A stretch of DNA of 64,000 nt from Xiphydria camelus (GCA_963678675.1 OY783199.1:18097510-18161509), one strand, 5' to 3'. Counted from the stretch's first letter, positions 32,766 through 43,467 are shown. The notes: generated from the sequence alone by a model not told the origin. Program-made: numbers and translations.

Positions 32766-33100
32766 AATTGAAAACCAAAGAATTTGATTTCTTTGATCCA
32801 AAGAATTTTTTTTCTCTGTGTAGTTACGCCCGAGTTGGACACTATCAGGGAAAGCCTTCATGAAATTGTCCCGGATTTTCTAGTTCGGGACTTCTGATAT
32901 CATGGAAGCCCGAAAAATGTCTGCAAACTTACTGACAAAAGATAAACTAAGGGGGAATTAGATGTTTCTCAATTTCGGTCGAGAATATTCAATTACTATA
33001 CGGAGAGAGATTAAGAGAGAACGAACGCGATGTATACGAAGAAAATTGAATGATAACGATTATTATTCTCATATACCATTCAAATTTCTCCGTGTACCTG

Positions 33101-33367
33101 CACCGGAGAGAAATAATTGCTGGTGCCACAAAAATGTCTTCTTTATTCAAAAAATTGGTATAATTTCAAGATCAAGTCAAGATTGTCTTCGTTCAAGAAA
33201 ATACTTGATAGGCTCGTGTAATTGTTTTTTTTCCGCGCAAGAAGGTATTCTTGAATCAAGAATATTATAGTAGCTATTCTTCGATGCAGAATCTGTATTC
33301 TTAAAATTTTTTAGGATCATTTGGTTCAAGAATATTTCGTTGACACTAGCAATTATTTCTCCCGGTG
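33101..33367. mobile_element. CACCGGAGAGAAATAATTGCTGG MITE
   Basis: Inverted ends CACCGGAGAGAAATAATTGC and GCAATTATTTCTCCCGGTG, with TA at the right. Interior GATCAAGTCAAGATTGTCTTC is shared with 3522-3787. Confidence 0.6.
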
Positions 33368-33424
33368 TACAGGAAGTGATATAACGGGGGAAAAAGAAAT
33401 TGCGAAAATGGTATATGACGCTCA

Positions 33425-33720
33425 AATAGACTTGTATAATCGTCACGACGTTCATACAAAACAATATTAAAATAATTGATTATTCTAACATTTTTATTTT
33501 TTTTGCCGCATGAGTTTAGAAAAATAATTGTTCTCCGAAAATTATTAGATTTACATTATAATGTCATTGAAATTAATCACAAAAAAATTGCGCCTATATT
33601 CAATAAATATTTAGCATTATATTTGTATTAGTTTAAAATCATTTAATTACACAAATAAAGCGCACAACCTTGATGCATCTGATGAGCCAATATCTACTAC
33701 CTAAAGTTGCTGTACAATTT
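33425..33720 (+). repeat. TGCCGCATGAG repeat, copy 3 (uninterrupted reference copy)
   Basis: AATAGACTTGTATAATCGTC, TTTTGCCGCATGAGTTTAG, GCGCACAACCTTGATGCATC and GTTGCTGTACAATTTAC occur in one continuous run. This copy supplies the empty site for the MITE in copy 2. Confidence 0.6.
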
Positions 33721-33723
33721 ACA

Positions 33724-33859
33724 CGGTAAAAAAGTGGTGTTAATTTTTAACACCATTTTACACCAGTGCAGACCTATATTTACCACATCCGATGTCATTC
33801 AGTCTTTATCTAACACCAAAAGTGGTCTATATAAGCCCACACCGCAGAATTTTTTACAG
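33724..33859. mobile_element. TA-flanked CACGGTAAAAAAGTGGTG MITE
   Basis: CACGGTAAAAAAGTGGTGTT at the left and GAATTTTTTACAGTG at the right, flanked by TA. Internal TTAACACC and TTTGGTG-type motifs are inverted. Confidence 0.55.
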
Positions 33860-34399
33860 TGTACGTAGATACATTTGTCTATCTGAGCGGCGATACTCTT
33901 CCTTCGCGGCACTTTCCTAAAATCCCAACAGAAAATCGTCTCGTTTGAAAGACTTACCGAAACACCGAGGAAACGACACGCGAACGACTTCGCCGAAAAC
34001 TCTCACTCGCCGACGGAAACGCGAACTGTCGATCGCGCGCGCGCGCGCGCGCTCACTCAAAACCCTGTGTGACGCGCGCGGATGACTCGCCGAGCGCGAC
34101 TGACGGCGGCGCGCTGCCTCTCGCGCGCCACGTGGACACGGAGCAGCACCGCGAGCAACCCACGGCGCGTACTCGGAAAGTAGAAATCGTCGCGCGCAAT
34201 ATGTAGCGAGAAGATCGAGTCGACGCGACATCCCAGTCGATCCTTCGAGACGAGATCTTTCGTCTATGCTACTACGCTGAGAAAAATGATGTTCCAGAAA
34301 GAGAATGGGGAAAAAACTCTAGATAAGAAATCTAGTGATGGTGCAGTTATGAATTCGATTATATATTATACCGTATAAAATTTACTCCTGTCAGGCGTA
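33860..34399. other. CpG-rich patch with (CG)n
   Basis: A pure CG alternating run at about 34034-34052 lies in a 104-codon arginine-rich minus frame; no gene recognised. A lone CGCTGAGAAAAATG MITE end follows TA at 34272. Confidence 0.35.
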
Positions 34400-35048
34400 C
34401 ACTGAGAGAAATAATTGTTAATGTTAAAAAAATATGTTTCGAATCAATAACATAATATATGATCTTACAAATTTTTAAGAATACAGATTCTTGGTCGAAG
34501 AGTATATTATGTATTTATATTCTTGATTCAAGAGTACACCTTCGTTGGAACGAGAAATTCTTTCTACGCGAAAAAAACGATTACTCGAGCCTTGTCAAAT
34601 ATTTTCTCGCAAGAAGAGAAATATGGACTTGTGTGATCCTGCAGGGTGTCCAGCGATTAGGGATACGAGCCATTTATTGAATATTTTAACAGATACGACG
34701 CACAGATATGTGTTTATGCAAAATTTTCTACTCAAATAGAAATAAATTTTGGTTTCAATAATATTAAGAGTAATTGTTACCGTTTCCTGCCATCGATCTC
34801 GTTTGCGAGTGAAATTAAGCGATCGTATTTCTAACATATCCGGCATCCCGAGGTCATATAAATCTTGATGAATCGATAATTTATTCCGTAGCTCCATGAT
34901 ATTTTTATATTTTAAAGAAATTCCATGATTTTTCAATGACCTCCGTGATTTCTATATTATGATCGTTAGAAACCCTGTCCTGGAATTATACATATCATTT
35001 TTCATCAAAGATAAAATTTTTTGCCAGCAGCAACTATTTCTCTCACTG
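34400..35048. mobile_element. TA-flanked CACTGAGAGAAATAATTG MITE with a nested element
   Basis: CACTGAGAGAAATAATTGTT at the left and AACTATTTCTCTCACTG at the right, both next to TA. The CAGGGTGTCC element 34642-34977 is inserted inside. Confidence 0.65.
34642..34977. mobile_element. CAGGGTGTCCAGCG element with 5-bp target duplication
   Basis: Starts CAGGGTGTCCAGCGATTAGG and ends GTTAGAAACCCTG. TCCTG lies at both borders (34637-34641 and 34978-34982). It is the same family as the insertion in PIG-K intron 2. Confidence 0.65.
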
Positions 35049-35829
35049 TATATAAATTTAAATCCTACACAATCTCATACAGTAGGTACATACCTATAAC
35101 TCCTATACAGAATAATTTGAACCAAATTCATAATTATCTCATTACTACAATACATTTCTTACCTGGAGTCTTTCCCCCATACCTTCCGGGACTGTTCGCC
35201 ACATTTTGAAACATCCTTTTTCTCTGCAGTGTAATAGTTCTATGCCGAAATGCCGATAGATCGAAACGAATCGACGAAGCCCAACAAAACGATCGGGCAA
35301 CCGTAGCGCGCTCTGACTTCCGACGAACAAGGCGCGTTCGCCCCGTCATCGCGCGCGGAGGGGAGGGGCCGAAGGAGGATTTCGCGGGAAGAGCGCCGCT
35401 AATTACCGCGGTTCGTTTCAATCGCTATGTATACGCGGTAGCCCACCGCATCGTCCGCCCTCTACTCTCGCCGAGCGAGCGGCGCTTCGTTTCTCCGACG
35501 GCCACGCGAAACGAGAAACCCGCCGCTGTCTCTCGCTCGAGCGTGTTAATTGGGCGTGCTTTTGTTTCGGAAGAAGCCGAACGCGGTAAATATGGAATGA
35601 CCCACCCCACGCCGCCCCGCGGTGGTAGCGAGCCCTCTCGAGTCTTTCCTCTCTCGCGAACAGCCCGGTTGGATTCTTCGAAACGAAAAAAGGAGGAAAA
35701 GAAAATCAGAGGGAAAGCGTACGAAGCAGAAGCGGCGACCCCCGAACTCGAGAAAATCGAGACGAACAATAGGGTAATTGTACCGATAGCCGAACGGCTA
35801 AAGCCAATATCAGTCGGATTTTCAAAAAT
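35049..35829. other. No gene recognised
   Basis: CpG-rich from 35230 to 35780 with overlapping open frames on both strands (116 plus, 114 minus). No splice-bounded exon or domain. Confidence 0.35.
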
Positions 35830-36320
35830 AGAGGGTTTTAACGACTCCTTAATTGAGAAAAATTACCAATCTTTCCTCATCAGAGCATTATAAAGGGACA
35901 AGAAAAAACGATCTAATCGTATTTTGTGACTGATCCGGTTGAGTTTTGAGAAAATAATATTGAAAGAAAATTATTGAAATTGTAAGGTATGGAAGATGAT
36001 AAATTAGATCACTCTTTAACGAACAAATATCTTAACAAACCTTTTTTCATGCTACAAAAAAAGCACACGAAACGATATCGACTGCTCATTACGCACCATC
36101 ATAACGATTTATAGAATCTCGGCACTCTGACAGCACGACCATCTCAACACTGAGAATTCATACGAATTATTGCAGCGTTTTTTAACGGCGTGAAGGTATC
36201 GTAAAATGATTTGACGAATCAAGGGACGAAGTCTTAGAAATAATGATTTCAACTGATTTCAAAAAATAAAAACGACTTTCTTGTTTGAAAAAATGACCAA
36301 TCATTAAAAAAAAATTATCA
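35830..36320 (+). repeat. 500-bp interspersed repeat, copy B
   Basis: Collinear with 28130-28640 (see there). The clearest shared runs are ACCATCATAACGATTTATAG-like, CACTGAGAATTCATAC and GCAGCGTTTTTTA. Copies are roughly 75-80 percent alike by eye. Confidence 0.6.
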
Positions 36321-37549
36321 ACTGGAAGAGTATTTAGCCCTGCCAATACCCAGACGGCCATGAAAATTCATACAGCGTATTTTACATCCAGGATTCTTAC
36401 CAGTGACACTTCCTGTATGCATCTATAATAATTGAAGCATTTTTATTTGAAAAACAACACACGTCCAAAAGTGAAGTTTTGAGAAAACTAAGAAAAACCG
36501 TCTACCTTATCCCTGTAGAAATTTTTTGTTTTGGTAAACGTTTTTTCATAAAGAATATGCAACACAAAATTAGTTTTATAGAAATATATAGAGTTGTCTA
36601 GACGTGTACAGGAACCTATGTTTATACCTAAATTTCGTGTAGTCGAATTTCAACAAAACTGGACATGTGTTGTTTTTCAAATAAATGCTTCAATTTATTG
36701 AAGATTTTTTTTCCTCTAGTCGTTCCTTCTTATCCCGTCCAATAATTTGAATTGTGCTCAAATATGTCTGGCTATTACGACGTGTCCTGCTATTGTGACA
36801 GTTACTTTACGCAGGAACATCTTCGCAGACATTTAGAGTGAAAATCGATGTTGCGGTTCTCGCGACGATTAGCACCTCGGATCAGAGCCGCGCTCGTTTC
36901 GCGGTACGTAGAGACGAGCAGTCTCCGCGCTTCGTTCGCCGCGCGCGTCCGCCTGACGTCTGCATTTCGGTCGGTCGGCGCTGTCTGGCGTTTTCACTCG
37001 AGTCGCGCGGGTCGAATGGGAAGAGGAACGAGTAGCGAAACCGCTCTACTCGTTCCGGCCGCGCGTCTCCGCTGGAGCTCCGCCGGCACTACCCTTTCGT
37101 CGACGCGTCGATAGATCACGACTCCGGCTTCCCCCGCGCGTCTCGCGGGTGCAGGTGGAACCCGCGGAGGGTCTCGCGAACGGGATTAAGCGAGCCCCGG
37201 CTCACCCGCATTGTCGATGACGGATTGAACCCATTTGCCGTTATTTTTTGCTAATTCATTTCCCCGTGTATCCCTCCCAATTTTGTCGCTCTCCCCGCGT
37301 CGACCGAAAACTCGCTTCCCCCCGCGAAACACGCAGAGCCAGTGAAATAAGGTTATTTTTGAATACGAAGCCAGGGGAAATATTTATTCGCGACGAATAA
37401 GGAATTTGTAAATATATTTACAAGGAGTGAACAGAAGTTTGAAGTAAATAAGCGTTCTACGACGTATGGAAACATTTGTTTAATTCGAATAGATCTTTGT
37501 TCGATGTGAACAACATTTATATTTGCAGTTAATGAACTTTTTGATGAGC
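36321..37549. other. No gene recognised
   Basis: 36390-36700 contains an inverted pair: TTTTATTTGAAAAACAACACACG and its mirror around 36665-36690. 36840-37340 is CpG-rich and open in several frames. 37350-37500 carries degenerate CACGGAG-family words. Nothing coding supported. Confidence 0.35.
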
Positions 37550-37887
37550 TCGTACTCGGATAAATTTGATGCCAATTTGATGAAACTATGATCAAAAGTA
37601 GATCGTTCTCGTTGTGATCCAAAAATGATCCAAAGAATAACAATATTATGATTTTAATGTGGTCCATTTTTTATCTCATTTGCATCAATTTTTTATAACT
37701 CATAAATATATCAATTATATATTTCATTTATATATTTTTTATATAAATGAGATAAAAATGGATCACATATATGGATCATAATATTCTTATTCTTCGGATC
37801 ATTTTTGGATTACAACGGGAATGATTTATTTTCGATCATATTTTGATCAAATTAGCATCAAATTTTTTACTCTGATTTTTCTGAGTG
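37550..37887. mobile_element. Palindromic CACTCAGAAAAATC MITE
   Basis: The right end TTTTTCTGAGTG lies before TA. The arms AAATTTGATGCCAATTTGAT, GTGATCCAAAAATGATCC and GGATCATTTTTGGATTACAA fold back across an AT-rich centre at about 37700-37740. Confidence 0.6.
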
Positions 37888-38119
37888 TACTATGAGCCTA
37901 TATTCTGATGAGTTTTTTCATCTCTATCGTATATGTCGATCGGTACTAGAAAAAAGTACGTAGGTATCCTTTCATTGTCATTGAAAAACGTCGTTTCGTC
38001 GTACGAGTTTTCCTTGTACAGCAACGAGTTACGATGTTTTATAACGATAGTAAAAAGACACGCGCTTTTTCCTGGTATCGGTCGATATATATTTGCCGTT
38101 AACGCGAGCGCGAACATAT

Positions 38120-38815
38120 AGGGTAGACCGAGACGAATCGGATCACACGACGAATCGGATCATGGATCCATATTTCTTAAATCGTGATGAAAATAAGCAT
38201 TTCGAGCGTTCGTGTTACAGAGTGGCCACTCAATTCCGCTCATGAAATTCCCTTGACTTTTCCCGGGGGGTTTCCCTGACTGAAATCACTAATTCTCCCT
38301 AACTTTTTAACTTGCGAGATGTCAAGAAACAATTGAAATGTTGCAATAATACAGTTCATATATTTAAAAAACAAATGTTTGCGTGTTCGTTCTAATCGGA
38401 ATATTTCATATTTTGTAACAGTAATCAGGTGATGGATAAAATTGACACGCCAAAATTACTATACACACGTTTACCAAATAATTCTAAAATATATTGATTA
38501 TGTTATTAGTAGGTTATCACTCGTCACGCAAGCATTTATTTGAATTATATGAGTACAAAAACAATGTGAATGCACAATTGGCTATACTTACATAGATTAT
38601 AATTATTTTAAAATACGTGAGCACGTTTTCTCTATATCTCAATAGCTCATCACTGCTCAGGATTATGTTAATGTAATGCAATAATTTAAATCGAAATTAC
38701 TACAAACTTAAAGTAAAATAATTGAAGAGGAAAATCTCTAAAACCCTCTGAATTGCTCATTCTCACCACGATTTAAAAAATATGGATCTACGATCCGATT
38801 CGCCTCGGTCTACCC
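38120..38815. mobile_element. AGGGTAGACCGAG MITE split by a nested element
   Basis: AGGGTAGACCGAGACGAATC at the left and GATTCGCCTCGGTCTACCCT at the right, both within TATA-like flanks. The same family as 23208-23365, which is uninterrupted and 158 bp. Confidence 0.65.
38218..38750. mobile_element. CAGAGTGGCCACTC element nested in the above
   Basis: CAGAGTGGCCACTCAATTCC at the left and AAAACCCTCTG at the right, with CCCTGACT-type subterminal words. Related to 646-1053. No clear target duplication. Confidence 0.45.
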
Positions 38816-39532
38816 TATAGCTCATTCGACCGGCATCGCGATGATGCGCCGTATCGCCCCGCGGACCCCGTCGAAATTGCACAGTGCGCGACGTGTTTTC
38901 ACGACATATCGTTTTTTGACGCGTTTTAACGCGCGACATCGATTTCCTTTTTATTCCCGTGTCACGGAGGGGCAGAGGGGGGCGAGAAGAGGGGGGTAGG
39001 ACACGGCCCGGGGTACGGAGCGGTCGCGGGACCGGCAGGGCGCGGGGTTCAACGATCGCAGCCGCGCGTTCGCGATCGCGGCTTCGGCGGATGCGTATGT
39101 ACATACGCGTACATATGTGGATCCATTTACACGCGCGCAAGTCCCCTCACTACCGCGGGGGAAAAATTTCGCGCGCGCTCGCTCTCTCTCTCTCTCTCTC
39201 GGAGAAACTGGGAAATTGAGGGAAGGGGGAAACGAGAAGAGGCGGAAGACCCGCATGGAGAAAAATGAATTTGAAATGAAGGACACTGAGTGCCCGGATT
39301 CTGGCACCGAGTAGGTACTCAGATTCTGGCATAATGTGATCGATTGTGTGCGGTGCTGGAGTGACAACTCGAATTTTTGCAAAATATTGCCACACGAAAT
39401 AGCATTTCATTTCCCCCGTATGGCAAAAATTGGTACACAACATAGCATATTTAAAAATAATTATATAATTTAATAATTTAAAATAATTTAAAAATGCCAT
39501 AATTTGACATTTTTTGCAATATGGCTAACGTA
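38816..39532. other. CpG-rich island with (CT)n
   Basis: (CT)n at about 39182-39200 within 38820-39250 CpG-rich DNA; long overlapping frames (143 codons minus) without motif. The segment 39300-39500 is echoed in inverse orientation at 39840-40050 (CAGATTCTGGCATAATGTGA and CACATAATGCCAGAATCTGG), so an inverted repeat brackets the MITE at 39533-39757. Confidence 0.4.
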
Positions 39533-39757
39533 CACTGAGAAAAAATTTGCTTGATCGAAATAAACGTGCTTTTCGATAGTCCTGAGAGCACATTTATTCG
39601 ATTCTAATGAATATCGATTTGATCCAAATGACATTTAATTAAATCAATAGTATTTACATTCGTCCAATCGATATTCATTCTAATCGAATAAATAAACGTG
39701 CTCTCAGGACTGTTCAAAAATACGTTTATTTCGATCAAGTAAATTTTTTTCTCAGTG
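39533..39757. mobile_element. TA-flanked CACTGAGAAAAAATTTGCTTG palindromic MITE
   Basis: CACTGAG and CTCAGTG ends lie next to TA. The full 225 bp folds: GATCGAAATAAACGTG, AGTCCTGAGAGCACATTTAT and ATGAATATCGAT all have mirrors. It sits near the centre of a larger inverted repeat, about 39,240 to 40,060. Confidence 0.75.
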
Positions 39758-40482
39758 TACATACAGAGGAAAGTAAAATACTGTTTTTTTCTTATTTTTC
39801 AATTCCTGTTTCTCATTTTCTTCCCATATGTCCGTTGGCTGTATTGCAAAAAATACCTAATTGTTTTTAAATATGCGATGTGGTAGGTACTTATTTTTGC
39901 AATACGAGGGGAATGAAATATCTACTATTTTGTATGGTAATATTTTGCAAAAATTCGAGATATCACTCCAGTGCCACACAGTCGCGATCACATAATGCCA
40001 GAATCTGGGTAGGTACCTACTTTTCGTTCCAAATCCATTTTTCTCCGTGCACATATGGCGTGACGCGGTGATTTTTGCAGAAAAACAGGAAATTTGACGC
40101 GACGCGGATTCGTATATCGTTTCGAAACGGGGGGGGGGGGGGATCGAGAGGAGCGGCTGCAACAGAGAGGACGGAGAATGGAGACGACGGTAGAAAGGCT
40201 CGCGAGAGAGGAGACGGCAATCTCGGCGTCGTCGTCGAACGTAGCCCGCGGCTGTTTAATTAGAGCGGCGGGCTGTACGCTCGTTCGTCCCGCGACCTAC
40301 ATCCTCGCGCGCGCGAGCGCCGTATATTTTCGAGGTCTCGCTAATGGGGCGCTTCGTATCGGGGACGCTTGGACGGGAGGTCTCCGAAATTCGAGACGCT
40401 CGCGTGCGTTGTACCGAGTTTGCGCTGTATAATGCGCGTAATCGGCGGTATACGAACGTCATATTATGGGTTGCGAAACGAA

Positions 40483-40530
<48 letters not shown>

Positions 40531-40610
40531 GTTTATTGAGTAAACTCTAAGGCAGGTGTCACCTAAGAGCACAAAAAGAAAGACGAAAATAACGAAAAAT
40601 AACGATAATA
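39758..40610. other. Simple repeats and CpG-rich DNA
   Basis: A G-run of about 13 at 40130, then CpG-rich DNA with a 112-codon plus frame (unrecognised), then a long (GA)n of about 40 bp at 40488-40527. 39840-40050 is the right half of the inverted repeat around the MITE at 39533. Confidence 0.4.
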
Positions 40611-40872
40611 TGAAGGGCTTATTGGAAAAACGTGACAAGCCACGAAATCATTTTATTGAGAAGACGAGCTTTGAAGTTGCAAAAAAATCTGTAAAATGCA
40701 TATTTGATTAATATAACCCCTCAGTATTCTTAACAGATATAGTCTCGTTCATATATTATATTAACGTCTACAATCTCAAAGTATTAAAAGAAAATGCAGG
40801 GGACTACTACAAAGTAAACTGTTTATTTTTGAACAGAATGTGGCTTGTCACGTTTTTCCAATAAACCCTTCA
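40611..40872. mobile_element. TGAAGGGCTTATTGGAAAAACG MITE
   Basis: TGAAGGGCTTATTGGAAAAA and TTTTTCCAATAAACCCTTCA are inverse, extending through CGTGACAAGCCAC. ATA and TAT flank it. One end of a second copy (AAAGGGCTTATTGGGAAAAC) lies at 45857. Confidence 0.65.
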
Positions 40873-42399
40873 TATGATGAATAATATGATGAAGAGTAAA
40901 AATAAATAAAGGTAAGAGTAAGTAAAAAATAGTAAAAGTAAAAATAAGTAAAAATAAAAATTGAGAGGGGGGAGGGGGGAGAGATAGGGGATAGGGGGAT
41001 AGGGGGAGGGAGGGAGAGTTTTCCGTTCAACGAGAAAACAGTAATTTATTAATATTTAAACATTCAAAATCATGAATTTAAATAATCATTACTAGGAATA
41101 ATTATTTAACAATCATTAGTTTAAGAAATTGATATTTAATTTTTTTATTGTATAAAATTGTTAATAAAGAAATAATAAAATCATGAATTAAAGTAATTAT
41201 TAAATTTATTTGTGGTTAATAAGTATTTGTTTAAAAATATGGCGATATAAACGTTTTGTTGGACCAAGTAAATTTGTGCTTTTTTGAACACTAATAAAAG
41301 TTCTTGAATTATAATTTCTGGTCCTCGTAAATATTTGATAGTAAAATTCGCAAAAAAAAATGTCAAAAATATTATTTCCAACCAATACACTCAAAATAAC
41401 AATAATTTGTATAAAATTGATGAACAGATTGTGAATTCTTGGTAGATAGTGTATTTTTCTGCTTACGAATGATATAACTTATAGTCCACTGAATCATTTA
41501 TATAAACTATAAAATAAGTTTGAGGCGCTCCTTCCAATATAGTTAAAATATTAGTTGTGAACTATGTATACTTTTCTAACACTGTGCGCACGCGGCACGC
41601 TTCTCGCCAAATTCTGCAAAGATACCGCAAATCACGTGCCACGGACGTAAATAGTCGCGCGGCAGCGGCCGTCCGCGGTCTGATCAATATGGATGTACCC
41701 GCGACCGTGCCGAGGCCGCGCGCGCCTATTTCCCCGCGCGGAAAAATATTTCGGACGCGCGATTCGCGATCGCACTCAATTTCATTAAGCGCGAGAGAGG
41801 TCCCGCGATTAGCCGAGGAGCCGAAATAACTTTATACCGTGCGCCCGTTTGCGAGAGATCCTAATTGCAGCGCGCAACGAGAGCGCCTCGATTTATTCCA
41901 TCATCGAAATTACGTTTAGTAGGAAACTGGAGCAAGCAGGCCCCTCGTCGCCATGTAAAGTAACGGAAACGAGGGGCCAACTTGCCTCGATTTCTCATAC
42001 CTACTTCTCGGATCGACGAAATAAATTTCATACCTTTTTTTTGATCGCCTGGTAAACCAATATCGAGTCGCTTCAGAATTTTTCATTCTCTTCGCCAACT
42101 CGCCTCGTATATGAGGTACGTAGGTACACACCTATACGACGCGATCGATCCGTCGCGTCCTACTCGCGCACAGATAATCGTAACGCGGCGGACGCGGCCG
42201 GGTCCGCGTGTATCGAAAGGAAATATTGCCTCGATAAATATTTGCCCGCCGCGGCAATTCCGTATACCGCGGCACGAAAAGACGGACGATATCTTTTTCC
42301 TATGGGTAATATAACATATTCGCGCGCACACTTCAGTATCCGCGCGGGAGGGGCCGATTTTTCGAAGTACACGCGTATGAGAAAAGCTGACGTACTCAC
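40873..42399. other. No gene recognised; low-complexity and MITE fragments
   Basis: 40890-41025 is purine-rich low complexity (AAGTAAAAATAAGTAAAAAT then GGGGGGAGAGATAGGGGATA). 41185-41400 is a CACGGAG-family fragment with TAAATTTATTTGTGGTTAAT. 41580-42390 is CpG-rich up to the PTB exon donor; no further exon identified. Confidence 0.35.
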
Positions 42400-42480
42400 T
42401 CTGAGAGTCTCCAATTGCCGACGGACGAATTCAGCTCGGCTGGCAGTGTCGAGACTCGCCACGGGAAACGAACCCATGTA
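42400..42480 (-). CDS. PTB-domain protein, first PTB exon (SH2D5-like)
   Basis: On the minus strand the strong acceptor TTCTTTCTTGTTGCAG leads into 27 codons beginning YMGSFPVASLDTASRAEF and ending RRQLETLR, then the consensus donor GTGAGTACG. Both ends are phase 0. The YxGSFPV start followed by an amphipathic helix with RRQLETLR is the classic opening of a PTB domain. It continues in frame into the exon at 10,335-10,409. From recall the closest relative is vertebrate SH2D5, whose PTB domain starts YVGSFPV. The acceptor is only about 50 bp from a truncated MITE at 42533. The 5' exon should lie between here and PIG-K. Donor-like sites after IFTQ (46,668) and LYKQ (46,162) were noted but not accepted. 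Confidence 0.75.
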
Positions 42481-42532
42481 CTGCAACAAGAAAGAAGCGA
42501 CGTCGTCGATGAGCGTGCGTACAATTTGTTCT

Positions 42533-43467
42533 TCAGTCAAAAACATGATATAATTCCAAGATCAGGCTGCGGTTTTCTTCGTGCAAGAAAATATTTGCTA
42601 GGCTTGGGTAATTTTTTTCTGTCGCGCACGAAGAATCCCTTGTCCCAACGAAGGTATTCTTCAGTCAAGAATTCATATTCATCGACCAAGAATCTGTATT
42701 CTTAAACATTTGAGATATCATATCGTCCACTTAATACTACAACCAGGTAACTCGAATTTTCGGTATTTTTAGTTATCTACTTGGGCACTTATTGCATGCA
42801 TATATTAGTCGTTTTAGTGACTTATCTATATCGTGCTACTGGATTTCTAATTTTAAAAATACGACAGAACACTTATCTCGTATCTCTAACTGAAAAGAGC
42901 GTACAAAGTTGGGTATTTTTAAAAAATAATTTTCGACTTCTTCATACATGGTCATATTGCCAACACCGTGTTGCCAATATGGCCATTTACACTTTTTTTA
43001 AAAATTGGATAACAAATATTTCAAATTAATTTTCTACAGCAACTATTTTTTTTTAAGGTTTTAAACATGTTGAACTTTGTCATTAAATAATTGCTATTAC
43101 TTATTATTTAACATTACCTTGTTAACAAAAAAAAATCGCTTAGGGTGGGCATATTGTATTCACTTACCTTACAACTAGGTAACTCGAATTTTCGGTATTT
43201 TTAGTTATCTACTTGGGCACTTATTGCATGCATATATTAGTCGTTTTAGTGACTTATCTATATCGTGCTACTGGATTTCTAATCTTAAAAATACGACAGA
43301 ACTTATCTCGTATCTCTAACTGAAAAGAGCGTACAAAGCTTTGGGTATTCCAAAGTAGATAACGTAAAATATCGAAAATTCGAGCTACCTAATTGTAGTA
43401 TTAAGGGGACGATATGCTCTTGATTCAAGAAATATTTATTTGATATTAGCAATTATTTCTCTCAGTG
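42533..43467. mobile_element. 5'-truncated GAGAGAAATAATTGC MITE hosting a TTAA element
   Basis: It starts inside the family at CTTCAGTCAAAAACATGATA and ends ATTATTTCTCTCAGTG before TA. Its central ATCGTCC...GGACGAT palindrome is split by the insertion at 42735-43400. Confidence 0.6.
42735..43400. mobile_element. TTAA-flanked element with recent internal duplication
   Basis: TTAA at 42731-42734 and 43401-43404. The ends TACTACAACCAGGTAACTCG and CGAGCTACCTAATTGTAGTA are inverse. A block of about 180 bp (42739-42917) is repeated almost identically at 43171-43350 with 432 bp spacing. A small perfect hairpin ATGGTCATATTGCCAACAC lies between them. TTAA duplication is the piggyBac habit, but the TIR is not a standard piggyBac end. 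Confidence 0.6.

Larger units (their letters stand above)
29035..32820. mobile_element. 3.8-kb TA-flanked element carrying two satellites and a U2-like RNA sequence
   Basis: The left end CACTGAGAAAAAAAATTCTT continues GGATCAAAGA. The right end is its inverse with one difference, CACAGAG for CACTGAG, over about 31 bp. TA lies at 29033-29034 and 32821-32822. Inside, in order, are a short unique lead, a 126-bp tandem array (29291-30178), a unique block with a U2 snRNA-like stretch, and a 317-bp tandem array (30910-32765). AAAGAAA and TTTCTTT motifs, related to the TIR core TTCTTTGGATCAAAGA, recur through both arrays. There is no transposase. TA flanks suggest Tc1/mariner-type mobilisation in trans. 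Confidence 0.7.
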
